Positions 16,171-23,624 of a DNA stretch of 41,746 nucleotides are shown one piece after another. Numbering within the stretch: the stretch's first letter is position 1; each line of letters begins with the position of its first letter. The stretch spans positions 12,721-54,466 of the forward strand of contig NZ_JXLA01000031.1 of NCBI RefSeq assembly GCF_001886185.1, read 5' to 3'. Both the position numbers and the translations under genes were made by a program. The notes below the pieces were generated by a model. It was given only the letters and a program-made list of their open reading frames with translations. It was not told where the DNA came from and did not search any database. This DNA is from Enterococcus raffinosus. GTDB taxonomy: Bacteria > Bacillota > Bacilli > Lactobacillales > Enterococcaceae.

Positions 16171-16733
16171 TTAGCTAGGGTCATGTCCTTTTTGTGCTTT
16201 TTCTTCATTTTTTGTTCTATTACGAATCCAAGAGACCAGCCCTTTTATAGTCTCCATAGGCTTCAGAGAAGGAAGCAAGGAATCCCTAGTAGTCCTGACA
16301 GGAGGGGGATTTTCATCGGACCGTTTTTTTGCTACTCTCATTGTCGGCATCTTTATTTGTGGAACAGGTCTAAATGAAAGTTGCATTAACTGTTCATTTT
16401 TTAGAGCTTCTGTTGATTTCAAAGGAGCTTCTTCAATTTTTTTCAACGGTGCTTCTGCTTTTGAGGCTGAAGGTTCGACATTTCTGTAGTCGTTCGTTTT
16501 AGTCCCCTTCTCTGTATCAAAAATCTCGGTTTCTTTAGTAGTGACAATCTTTGTTGTTACCACTTTATTAAAGAGCTTTATGCCATTTTCTTCAAAAATA
16601 GTTAGAGAAGTCAAGAAGTTGCAGGGTTCTTTAATAACGGGGGTAGGTAAATCCTTCTTCAAATTCTTGTATGTCCAGGTGTGTTCTTTTCCTACACCAT
16701 TCGTAAAAGTCGCGACTAAATCCTGTTTCTAAT
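16171..16733 (-). pseudogene. DUF2922-like gene with destroyed start codon
   Basis: On the minus strand the frame from about 16728 to 16171 is open. It begins KQDLVATFTNGVGKEHTWTY and continues KIVTTKETEIFD, the pattern of the small DUF2922 family of lactic acid bacteria. It then extends through a Lys/Pro/Glu-rich tail of about 90 residues, longer than usual for the family. There is no start codon in this frame: a TAG precedes the first Lys. The bases ATTAG at 16733-16729 would read ATG without an inserted TA, giving MKQDLVATF with AGAAAGGA eight bases upstream. The gene is therefore probably inactivated by a 2-bp insertion (or a sequencing error). A TTG at 16662 could start a truncated 163-residue product, but lacks a ribosome binding site. 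Confidence 0.6.
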
Positions 16734-16779
16734 GATTGTTTTCCTTTCTCAATTTTTATCTGGTTAGAGTGCCTTCCTA

Positions 16780-17167
16780 TCAGAGTTCGGTTGTTTCAGA
16801 AGGGCGAACTTTAGAAATAAGGGAATGGACAAGTGATATGGCTTTTTCACCGAAGTTACGGATGGGGAAAAGCTTAAGCTTTAACGCTTTCCATTCAGGA
16901 GCCATAAAATAATAGAAGAAGCGTTTCATAGTACGAGTCGCTTTGGTATTCGTAAAAATCTCATGAACGAGATCCTTTCAGACACGGGCGAACTCTTCTG
17001 CACCAAGTTGATAGCGTATGTGTAAAGTTAAGATGTATTTGATGGGTAAAACTGCTGTTTTGAGTCGTGTAATAGTATTCTTTAATTCGTTTTTCAAGTG
17101 TTGTTGGTTTTAGGTTAAATAGTTGACCGTAAGTCAATGACTGATTAATCACAGGTAACTCCTCCAT
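16780..17167 (-). pseudogene. Decayed gene of unknown family (frameshift plus stop)
   Basis: A strong GGAGGAG followed by GTG at 17152 (or ATG at 17167) opens a frame reading INQSLTYGQLFNLKPTTLEK. Near 17060-17100 the coherent reading moves to another frame (NTITRLKTAVLPIKYILTLH then IRYQLGAEEFARV). It meets a TGA at 16978-16980 and continues KDLVHEIFTNTKATRTMKRF to SKVRPSETTEL and a stop at 16780. The joined frames look like one protein of about 125 residues broken by one frameshift and one nonsense codon. I do not recognise the family. It lies 47 bases upstream of the broken DUF2922 gene on the same strand, so both may have been one small operon. Confidence 0.5.
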
Positions 17168-17592
17168 TTCAAATGAATTTTCTTATCGGCCGATGGCATA
17201 AAGATAAAGCACAAATGCAAACTAGATCAAACCTCAGAAAATTACATGAAGGGGGCAATTTTTCTGGGGAAATGCGCATTATTTTTGAAGAATCCTCGTA
17301 TAATAGGCTTTAGCAAAAAAGTAGAGAGAAAAAAACCTGCAAAATTCAGCCCCAAATGCAATTTTCAGCACTTTGGCAACGATGAACTTTTATGCTTTCG
17401 ACATTATTCTTGATATGAAGGGGATTTGTATTTTCTTGCTACGAGAATTCAAGATGAGAAAAAAGTGTAAATTCATCCTCCTTAATGTTTTCTTAATAAT
17501 TAGCCGGCGTGAGAAAAGATAGCTCTCTTATTCTAAAACCTGTATGATGGAGATAGAATCTTTTAACAAATACAAGAAAAGCAGGTGTAGCG
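17168..17592. other. Intergenic region
   Basis: About 425 AT-rich bases between the decayed minus-strand gene and the MoaF-like gene. TATAAT (near 17293) and TATGAT (near 17543) could be -10 boxes, but neither has a good -35. No gene or strong hairpin was seen. Confidence 0.4.
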
Positions 17593-17955
17593 ATGAAGAG
17601 CAATCCATTAGAAGGTAGGAGCGCGAAAATTCTATTTGATTCAGGACTTCAATTTCGCATTGATTTTTTACAGGACAATCAATTGCGATGGACCTCTATC
17701 CGGCAGGAAGACGCCGGAGCAACAGATATTGAAACAATCCATGTCGAGCAATATCCAAGTGGTATTTTTTCCGTTGATTGGATAGAAGAGTCCGGCTTAT
17801 GCGTTTCTTACACGATTGATACCTTGAATCATTACGTCAAAAGCTTTATGACTTTTCCGGATAGGGAGTACCGTGGGGGCAGGAGACCATTTACACATGA
17901 AGGGCCGTTTCATTTTATCAGTGAAGACGGGAAGCAAGATTCAAAAGGCCAATAG
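17593..17955 (+). CDS. MoaF-related calycin-like protein
   Basis: A 120-residue soluble protein with alternating beta strands, resembling the MoaF-related (calycin-like) family: AKILFDSGLQFRIDFLQDNQ, LRWTSIRQEDAGATDIETIH, then YPSGIFSVDWIEESGLCVSY and TIDTLNHYVKSFMTF. Such small proteins are predicted to bind small ligands, but no enzymatic activity is established for this type. It is monocistronic, with AGCAGGTG before the ATG and a strong terminator right after. The family match is moderate; the function is unknown. Confidence 0.65.
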   Translation: MKSNPLEGRSAKILFDSGLQFRIDFLQDNQLRWTSIRQEDAGATDIETIHVEQYPSGIFSVDWIEESGLCVSYTIDTLNHYVKSFMTFPDREYRGGRRPFTHEGPFHFISEDGKQDSKGQ

Positions 17956-17968
17956 AACAAACAAGAAG

Positions 17969-18000
17969 CCAAAGAAAATTTTTTCTTTGGTTTTTCTTTT
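17969..18000 (+). terminator. Intrinsic terminator after MoaF-like gene
   Basis: CCAAAGAAAA pairs with TTTTCTTTGG and is followed by TTTTTCTTTT. Confidence 0.9.
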
Positions 18001-18238
18001 CATCTTAGGAACACTAAGTTTATTAAAAGAATTTTTCAGGCGGCAAGCTTACTAATGAATCGGAAATAATAACAACTTATTAGAAAGAACATTTAGGATA
18101 AAAAGAAAGCAGATCAGTTATTTTGAAATCTCCATGAGTGGAAGGATGGTAACCAAGGCAGTACGTTTGAAATGTCTTTTCCGCAAAAATATGGTAGCGT
18201 CGAATGAGAGAAAACCAAATAGCTGAAGGAGGCTCTTT

Positions 18239-19672
18239 ATGCAGACAGTAATGTGGTTTCGACGTGATTTACGGATACAAGATAACAAAGCTTTGTATCA
18301 TGCGATTCAGGATTTAACAGATACGGACGAGTTGGTTCTGTTATTTCAAGTCAACCCGAGCCAGTTTTTAGAAGATAGCAAAAACCATCAAGCTTTTTTT
18401 GCCAGCGTGAAGCAATTTAAGGAGACGATCGACCAAACAAGTCATCTTCACATTCAATTTGGCGATCCAGTTGAGCTGTTCAGAAAATTAAAGGAGACTG
18501 TACCAGATTGGAGGAGGGTCTACTTTAACGAGGATACGACAGGTTATGGTGCTATTCGCGACGCGGAAGCAAAGGCGTTCTTTAAACAAAACAACATCGA
18601 GTATTTTCGTTTTCAAGATCATTATCTGCATGGTGCTGGAGAAATAAAAAATCAGCAGGGAGAATACTACAAAGTTTTCACTCCCTATTACAACAAGTGG
18701 AAGGAACGTGTCAAGGAAACACCAGTTGTAGTATCATTCGAACCAGATTCAATTTACTCAAAGCCGTTGTTTTTAGCTGATGAAAAAAAGTTCGAGGATC
18801 TTGTTTCGAGCTTTCCTAGGGATACCGAGATTGGTGAGGAAGCAGCAAAACGTAAGCTGAAAAAATTTGTAAAAAAATATGTCGCAGACTACGAAAAGGC
18901 GCGTGATATTCCAAGCTTGGACCAAACAAGTCACCTATCACGCTATCTCCGTACAGGAGAGCTATCAATTCGTACAGTGTGGCAGGTTTTACAGGATGAA
19001 AAGGTAACGCAGGGGCGCCGGACCTTTGAAAAAGAATTGTGCTGGCGAGATTTCTACAACATGATTTATACCAATGCACCTCGCCAAAAAAAAGAGCCGA
19101 TTCAAGCTCAGTTTCGATTCATTCAATGGGAGAATGATCAAGAAAAATTTGAGAAGTGGCAGCAAGGGACTACAGGTTTTCCGATTGTTGACGCGGCGAT
19201 GCGCCAGCTAAATGAAACGGGCTGGATGCACAATCGTTTGAGAATGATTACGGCTTCCTTCTTAACCAAAGATCTGTTGATTGATTGGCGTTGGGGAGAA
19301 CGTTATTTTCAGAAAATACTGATCGATTATGAACCTGCCAGTAACATCGGCGGCTGGCAATGGGCGGCTTCCACTGGGACGGATGCTGTACCATATTTTC
19401 GCGTGTTTAACCCTACAACACAATCAGAAAAATTTGATCCAGAGGGAAAATTTATCAGAAAATACGTAAAGGAACTAGCAGCATTGCCTAATAAATGGAT
19501 TCATCAGCCAGAAAAGCTGACAAAAGAGGAGCAGGAAGAATTCGGTGTAATTTTAGGTGAGGATTATCCATTGCCTATTGTTGATCATAAGGATCGCCGG
19601 AAGAAGGCGATTGCAAAATATGAAGCGAGTAAAGAATATGCTCGTGAGGTACAAGAGCATGAAGATATCTAA
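18239..19672 (+). CDS. phrB: Deoxyribodipyrimidine photolyase
   Basis: A 477-residue photolyase of the cryptochrome/photolyase class I. The N-terminal alpha/beta antenna domain starts MQTVMWFRRDLRIQDNKALY. The C-terminal FAD domain carries LSRYLRTGELSIRTVW, FEKELCWRDFYNMI, TGFPIVDAAMRQLNETGWMH, NRLRMITASFLTKDLLIDWR and GGWQWAASTGTDAVPYFRVF. It repairs UV cyclobutane pyrimidine dimers with blue light. Full length. The GAAGGAGG site lies before the ATG. Transcribed alone. Confidence 0.96.
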   Translation: MQTVMWFRRDLRIQDNKALYHAIQDLTDTDELVLLFQVNPSQFLEDSKNHQAFFASVKQFKETIDQTSHLHIQFGDPVELFRKLKETVPDWRRVYFNEDTTGYGAIRDAEAKAFFKQNNIEYFRFQDHYLHGAGEIKNQQGEYYKVFTPYYNKWKERVKETPVVVSFEPDSIYSKPLFLADEKKFEDLVSSFPRDTEIGEEAAKRKLKKFVKKYVADYEKARDIPSLDQTSHLSRYLRTGELSIRTVWQVLQDEKVTQGRRTFEKELCWRDFYNMIYTNAPRQKKEPIQAQFRFIQWENDQEKFEKWQQGTTGFPIVDAAMRQLNETGWMHNRLRMITASFLTKDLLIDWRWGERYFQKILIDYEPASNIGGWQWAASTGTDAVPYFRVFNPTTQSEKFDPEGKFIRKYVKELAALPNKWIHQPEKLTKEEQEEFGVILGEDYPLPIVDHKDRRKKAIAKYEASKEYAREVQEHEDI

Positions 19673-19751
19673 TTGAATAGAATGATAAAAAAACGTTATT
19701 TTTATTTAGTTTGATAGTTAGATATAAAATAACGGATAGATATAAAAGTGT

Positions 19752-19797
19752 AGGGTGATAAAGCTGACGTTGTCCGTTTTATCACTCTAATTTTTTC
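19752..19797 (+). terminator. Intrinsic terminator after photolyase gene
   Basis: AGGGTGATAAA pairs with TTTATCACTCT around a 16-base loop and is followed by AATTTTTTC. It closes the photolyase transcript. Confidence 0.85.
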
Positions 19798-19891
19798 TCA
19801 TTTGCCTATTCAGTTATTATTTTTTTATTTAAAAGAAAAAGTAATTGTTAGACCCTTGATACAAATACATTTTTTCACAAAAACATCCTCT

Positions 19892-19947
19892 CTGTTATAG
19901 TGCAGTTTATAATTTATCTTGACAACTATAACAGAACGCCCCATAAT
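19892..19947 (+). promoter_or_regulatory. merR promoter framed by a perfect inverted repeat
   Basis: TTGACA (19919-19924), a 17-base spacer and CATAAT (19942-19947) form a good promoter for the MerR gene. CTGTTATAGT at 19892-19901 and its exact complement ACTATAACAG at 19925-19934 enclose the -35 box, the right half lying inside the spacer. This suggests an operator, most simply for autoregulation by the MerR protein. Confidence 0.6.
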
Positions 19948-19979
19948 TTTTAGAGAAATTGTGGGAGGTGACTGGATAA

Positions 19980-20825
19980 ATGGCAATGAACATGGACGCG
20001 AAAAAGCTGCATAGTATCGGGGAGGCCGCAGATATTTGTCGCGTTTCAAGAAAAACATTACGGTTTTACGAGGAATTAGGGCTACTCGTACCTGATCATG
20101 TGAGTCCAAAAAATGGTTATCGTTATTACAGTGAAGATACAGTAATGATGATTCCTATTTTGAAGTATTACAAGCAGATGGGCTTTCGTTTGCAGGAAAT
20201 GACAGGCGTTTCAGACACGACAGATTATTTTTATCACCAGCGAAAATTTTTAAGCAAGCTGGACGAATTAAAGAGAGAGGAAGAACGCATTCAAAACTGT
20301 CATGAGTCAGTGTCGGATTGGGTAGGATTGCTCAATGAAGGAACAATGGCAATGGAGAACAAAATCAATAATATCAGTTTGAAGTATGTCGATCGTGAGC
20401 ATTATTATTTCCTAGAACAGGATTTTGAATACGATTACAAATCATCGATTATCAATATCGAATGGACCAATTACCTAGAGCATTTTGAAAGTGAGATTAC
20501 GGGTCCTGTTATTTTAAGCTTTGACGATTATCAATCTAAAGCAGCAGGCAGGATCAAACGGGCGACAGTAATTCAAAAACCAGTTCGCAATAGTAAATTT
20601 CTTATACCAAGACAAGATTTCGGCGGTCAAATTTTTGCTTGTTTGTATCATTTAGGCGATCATAAAACAATTTCTGAAAAGTATCGTCTTTTAGAAGAGT
20701 GGGCAGTCGAAAACAATTATGAAATCGGCCCCAACTGTTATGAGCGGTATGTCATTGATTATTGGTCTATTCAGGACCCAAATAAATTTGTTACAGAGAT
20801 AATGCTGCCGGCAACAAAAAGATAA
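19980..20825 (+). CDS. MerR family transcriptional regulator
   Basis: A 281-residue regulator. Residues about 10-75 are a MerR winged helix-turn-helix (IGEAADICRVSRKTLRFYEE, then GYRYYSEDTVMMIPILKYYK), followed by a coiled-coil helix (FLSKLDELKREEERIQNC). The C-terminal about 150 residues form a beta-rich ligand domain of GyrI/effector-binding type (SSIINIEWTNYLEHFESEIT, YERYVIDYWSIQDPNKF). It is the only regulator directly upstream of the microcompartment operon and could control it, but its own terminator separates the two and no copy of its inverted repeat was found before the operon. Start: ATG 19980 with GGGAGGTG upstream; ATG 19986 is also possible. Confidence 0.85.
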   Translation: MAMNMDAKKLHSIGEAADICRVSRKTLRFYEELGLLVPDHVSPKNGYRYYSEDTVMMIPILKYYKQMGFRLQEMTGVSDTTDYFYHQRKFLSKLDELKREEERIQNCHESVSDWVGLLNEGTMAMENKINNISLKYVDREHYYFLEQDFEYDYKSSIINIEWTNYLEHFESEITGPVILSFDDYQSKAAGRIKRATVIQKPVRNSKFLIPRQDFGGQIFACLYHLGDHKTISEKYRLLEEWAVENNYEIGPNCYERYVIDYWSIQDPNKFVTEIMLPATKR

Positions 20826-20829
20826 GCGC

Positions 20830-20869
20830 AAACAGTCAAGCGTCCGTATGATGCTTGGCTGTTTCTTTT
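20830..20869 (+). terminator. Intrinsic terminator after merR
   Basis: AAACAGTCAAGC pairs with GCTTGGCTGTTT around an 11-base loop and is followed by CTTTT. Confidence 0.88.
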
Positions 20870-21013
20870 GATCAATTTATGAAAAATACAGAGGAAAATT
20901 TCTGAAAATATGAAACGCCAATGAGCCTTGTCTCTAAGGGCAAGGTTCCCGAAAATTAATGAAAAATGGGAGGAAATGACCGACATAACAGGATTGTTGG
21001 AAAAAAGCAAAAA

Positions 21014-21029
21014 AGGAAAACGTTTTCAT
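21014..21029. promoter_or_regulatory. Candidate cre (CcpA) site before the cut/BMC operon
   Basis: AGGAAAACGTTTTCAT contains the perfect palindrome GAAAACGTTTTC and fits the cre consensus WTGNAANCGNWWNCA except for one base. Catabolite repression of choline fermentation would be expected. The distance of about 365 bases to the first gene leaves its relation to the promoter open. Confidence 0.5.
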
Positions 21030-21208
21030 TGTTCTGTATTGATTCCAAATAACTTTCATTTTTCTATAAAAAGCGAGCGGTTGATTGTCGAAAATCCATC
21101 ATTTTTTTTATTTCTGTATTAATTGAAAAAGAAACGAAAATATTTAAAGGAAAAATAATTTTAAATAAGTCGATGTGAACAAATGAGAGGGCTCTAAGGT
21201 TTTATATT

Positions 21209-21257
21209 GAGTATGCAGATATAGATTCTCGATTGGTACAGTTAATTGAGAATACTC
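21209..21257. promoter_or_regulatory. Nested inverted repeat upstream of BMC operon
   Basis: An inner stem ATTCTCGATT/AATTGAGAAT (one mismatch, nine-base loop) is enclosed by GAGTAT/ATACTC. There is no T-tract, so it is more likely an operator or a leader RNA structure than a terminator. Confidence 0.45.
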
Positions 21258-21393
21258 TCTGTTTCAAGAAAAAAGTTTGTGTTCTATTGAACAATTTTTT
21301 TAAAATATTTTGTTGACTCCTACCGTAAGGGAACAATCTAAAGTGAAGAAGGAAAAATTAATTGCGTGTTTAACGCAAATGGGAGGAACTCAA

Positions 21394-21678
21394 ATGAAAT
21401 ATGATGCATTAGGAATGGTAGAAACAAAAGGACTTGTGGGCTCGATTGAAGCAGCAGACGCAATGGTCAAGGCGGCAAATGTCTCTCTAATCGGAAAAGA
21501 GCTTGTCGGTGGCGGTATTGTAACCGTTATGGTTCGTGGTGATGTTGGAGCCGTTAAAGCTGCAACTGACGCTGGAGCAGCAGCGGCACAGCGAGTAGGG
21601 GAGTTATTGTCTGTCCATGTGATTCCACGTCCTCATGGGGAAGTTGAATCCATTCTGCCGCATACAACGAATGAATAA
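21394..21678 (+). CDS. BMC-H shell hexamer protein (first copy)
   Basis: A 94-residue canonical BMC-domain protein of the PduA/PduJ/EutM type: [20 protein letters not shown], then the pore strand [20 protein letters not shown] and SVHVIPRPH near the end. Hexamers of such proteins tile the shell facets. It is the first gene of the operon and is nearly identical to the last one (36222); together they bracket the cluster. The start at 21394 follows GGGAGGAA; an upstream in-frame extension to 21310 lacks a site and similarity. Full length for the family. Confidence 0.95.
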   Translation: MKYDALGMVETKGLVGSIEAADAMVKAANVSLIGKELVGGGIVTVMVRGDVGAVKAATDAGAAAAQRVGELLSVHVIPRPHGEVESILPHTTNE

Positions 21679-21689
21679 GGGGAATTGAT

Positions 21690-22700
21690 ATGAATAGTGA
21701 GAAAAGTGTCATGCAATCGGCAGTTTCTGCAGAAACAAAAATGAAAGCGGTCGGTAAAAAATTTCGTGTCGCTGGAATAAGTAATGGGTTAATTTCCGGC
21801 TTAACTTACGGCATTTATTCCACGTTAGTAATGGTTGCCAGCGGGTATGATCCATTGGTTAGCGCAGCGGGTTTTTTAGCGGCACCTTTTGTTTGTTCAG
21901 GTTTAAATGACTTTTTTGCAGGAATCTGGCTTTTATTCTATAACGCGAAGCAGGGGCGTTTAAAGGAATTATCTCGTACATTGAAAACAAAGCCGGGACA
22001 AATGCTGGTGATCGGCTTCTTACTGGGGGGACCAGTAGCAAACGGCGCATATTTGATTGGTCTAGCAATGGCTGGAGCTTACGCGATTCCGATTTCAGCA
22101 ACCTGTAGTCTTTTTGGCGCATTGTTCGCTTGGATATTCTTGAAGCAACGTCCGACAAAACGCGTTGTTTTCGGAATGGTCTTGTGTGTGGTTGGTGCCA
22201 TCATCATCAACTTCGTGAAACCAGAAGGGGCACCGAACTTTACGTTGGGGATCATCTGTGCATTGATCGCGGCAATTTGCTGGGGACTTGAGGGCGTGTT
22301 CTCTAGCTTTGGCGGTGCCATGATTGATACAGACGTAGCAGTGAACCTCAGAGAATTGATTTCTGGTTTGGTAGTTCTAGTACTAATCGTTCCTCTTGTG
22401 GGAGGAATGAATTTGTTAGGCGGTACCTTAACGGCTGGTATCCCGATTTTGTGGCTGGTTTTATCTGGTTTAAGTGCGGCAGTCTCCTTCGTTTGCTGGT
22501 ACAAAGCGAATTCGATGGTAGGCTGTGCGATCGGAATGTCTCTAAACGTTACGTATGCTTTCTGGGGCGTTTTGTTCTGCGTAATCTTCTTAGGACAAAC
22601 GTTAACAGCAACGATCGTCATTGGGTCAATTGTCATCGTATTAGGGGCGATTATCGTTACGATGAATCCTTTAGATTTAATCAGAAAAGGAGATGCATAG
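21690..22700 (+). CDS. DMT/EamA-type transporter, candidate substrate importer
   Basis: A 336-residue membrane protein with about ten helices in two repeats, the drug/metabolite transporter (EamA) plan; GLISGLTYGIYSTLVMVASG marks the first repeat and GIICALIAAICWGLEGVFSS the second. The N-terminal about 30 residues are polar. Choline microcompartment loci elsewhere often include an EmrE-type small multidrug transporter thought to move choline or trimethylamine; this larger DMT protein may fill that place. It lies 11 bases after the first shell gene and is clearly part of the operon. Substrate and direction are inferred. Confidence 0.82.
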   Translation: MNSEKSVMQSAVSAETKMKAVGKKFRVAGISNGLISGLTYGIYSTLVMVASGYDPLVSAAGFLAAPFVCSGLNDFFAGIWLLFYNAKQGRLKELSRTLKTKPGQMLVIGFLLGGPVANGAYLIGLAMAGAYAIPISATCSLFGALFAWIFLKQRPTKRVVFGMVLCVVGAIIINFVKPEGAPNFTLGIICALIAAICWGLEGVFSSFGGAMIDTDVAVNLRELISGLVVLVLIVPLVGGMNLLGGTLTAGIPILWLVLSGLSAAVSFVCWYKANSMVGCAIGMSLNVTYAFWGVLFCVIFLGQTLTATIVIGSIVIVLGAIIVTMNPLDLIRKGDA

Positions 22701-22701
22701 G

Positions 22702-22986
22702 ATGGTACTACCAAGCAGAATGGCTGTTTTAAATCATATGTCTGACGACACTGAAGTGGATGTAAAGCAAGTAATGACCGCGCTAAAAAAAGACTATGGA
22801 AATGAAAAACAGTTTAACGAAAAAATGTATTTGGATCATTTATTAGCCTTAGAGGCGAATGGTTTAGTCGAAATGACTAGCTACGATTTGGATAAAGAGA
22901 ATGAATTGGTGATGCGCTACAAGATTACAGAGGATGGACGAAGCACTGTAATGAAATATGTGGACGCGGCATATCGAAAAGTGTAA
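22702..22986 (+). CDS. Small winged-helix-like protein of the BMC operon
   Basis: A 94-residue soluble protein. The pattern MAVLNHMSDDTEVDVKQVMT, YLDHLLALEANGLVEMTSYD and MRYKITEDGRSTVMKYV resembles a small winged helix-turn-helix, with the recognition region followed by the wing (YKITEDGRS), as in PadR/MarR-like mini-regulators. It could sense a pathway compound and control the operon, or bind a shell partner. Its start at 22702 lies two bases after the transporter stop, and AAAGGAG ends about nine bases upstream. I do not know a characterised homologue. Confidence 0.65.
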   Translation: MVLPSRMAVLNHMSDDTEVDVKQVMTALKKDYGNEKQFNEKMYLDHLLALEANGLVEMTSYDLDKENELVMRYKITEDGRSTVMKYVDAAYRKV

Positions 22987-22998
22987 GGAGGCAAAAAG

Positions 22999-23295
22999 GT
23001 GAGGTACAAGGGTGAAGAAGCACTAGGACTGGTTGAAACGATCGGATTAGTTCCTGCGTTAAAGGCCTGTGATGAAATGCTGAAGGCAGCAAATGTGGAA
23101 CTGATTTCCTATGAAAACATTGGATCGACTTTAGTCACAATCATGATCAAAGGAGATGTGGCGGCAGTCGAAGCCTCGGTGGCAGCTGGTGCTAGCGCTG
23201 CTGAAGCGATCGGTAAATTAACCGCGCAAAACGTGATGCCAAGACCTATCCGAGCGGTGGGAGATATTGTTTCTGTTCACGACATTGATCAATAA
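22999..23295 (+). CDS. BMC-H shell hexamer protein
   Basis: A 98-residue BMC-domain protein: EALGLVETIGLVPALKACDE, then SYENIGSTLVTIMIKGDVAA and VMPRPIRAVGDIV. The pore region is IGSTL rather than the VGGGI of the bracket copies, suggesting different pore selectivity. The start is GTG, with TAAGGAGG nine bases upstream. It sits between the winged-helix gene and a second BMC gene, 11 bases apart. Confidence 0.93.
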   Translation: MRYKGEEALGLVETIGLVPALKACDEMLKAANVELISYENIGSTLVTIMIKGDVAAVEASVAAGASAAEAIGKLTAQNVMPRPIRAVGDIVSVHDIDQ

Positions 23296-23306
23296 GGAGT
23301 GGGAAT

Positions 23307-23612
23307 ATGGAAAGATACGAAGCAATCGGAGCAATTGAGACCTTCGGGTTAGTTTTTGTTTTAGAAGCGGCCGATGCGATGTGCAAGGCGGCTGATGTGG
23401 AACTAGTCGGCTATGAAAATGTAGCCTCTGGCTACATTTCGGTCATCGTAAGAGGCGATGTTGCCGCCTGTAAAACAGCTGTGGAAACAGGGGTTGCAGC
23501 AGTTGAGGAGATGGGTGCTGAAGTATACAGCTCTGTCGTTATTGCTAGTCCCCATATTGATTTAGGAAAAATCATTGATCGTTATTCGTTGGAGCAACTG
23601 CTTCCAGCATAA
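23307..23612 (+). CDS. BMC-H shell hexamer protein
   Basis: A 101-residue BMC-domain protein: EAIGAIETFGLVFVLEAADA, then YENVASGYISVIVRGDVAAC and a longer C-terminal end (HIDLGKIIDRYSLEQLL) than its neighbours. The pore strand VASGY differs again from those of the other copies. It follows the previous BMC gene after 11 bases and precedes the inactive-looking aldehyde dehydrogenase by 12. Confidence 0.93.
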   Translation: MERYEAIGAIETFGLVFVLEAADAMCKAADVELVGYENVASGYISVIVRGDVAACKTAVETGVAAVEEMGAEVYSSVVIASPHIDLGKIIDRYSLEQLLPA

Positions 23613-23624
23613 GGAGTGGAACGC

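Larger units (their letters stand above)
20870..21393. other. Leader/intergenic region of the microcompartment operon
   Basis: About 520 bases with no convincing gene. It holds a cre-like palindrome (21014-21029), a nested inverted repeat (21209-21257) and a short hairpin TTGCGT-N5-ACGCAA (21362-21378) close to the first ribosome binding site. A clear -35/-10 pair could not be chosen; the TAAAAT near 21300 is a weak candidate. Confidence 0.5.

Noticed and set aside
16961-17167. Intact 68-residue gene
   Set aside because: The C-terminal half of this frame is not protein-like, while another frame continues a coherent sequence; a frameshifted pseudogene explains it better.
17873-18055. Small plus-strand frame with hydrophobic end
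   Set aside because: It overlaps the MoaF-like gene and runs through its terminator hairpin, whose sequence creates the Lys and Phe residues.
20928-21122. Possible small gene before the BMC operon
   Set aside because: No ribosome binding site, low-complexity end and no recognisable pattern; it overlaps the cre-like site.
22079-22714. Minus-strand open frame of 211 codons
   Set aside because: It is antisense to the DMT transporter gene; its Thr/Pro/Ile-rich composition is what the reverse of a membrane protein gene gives.
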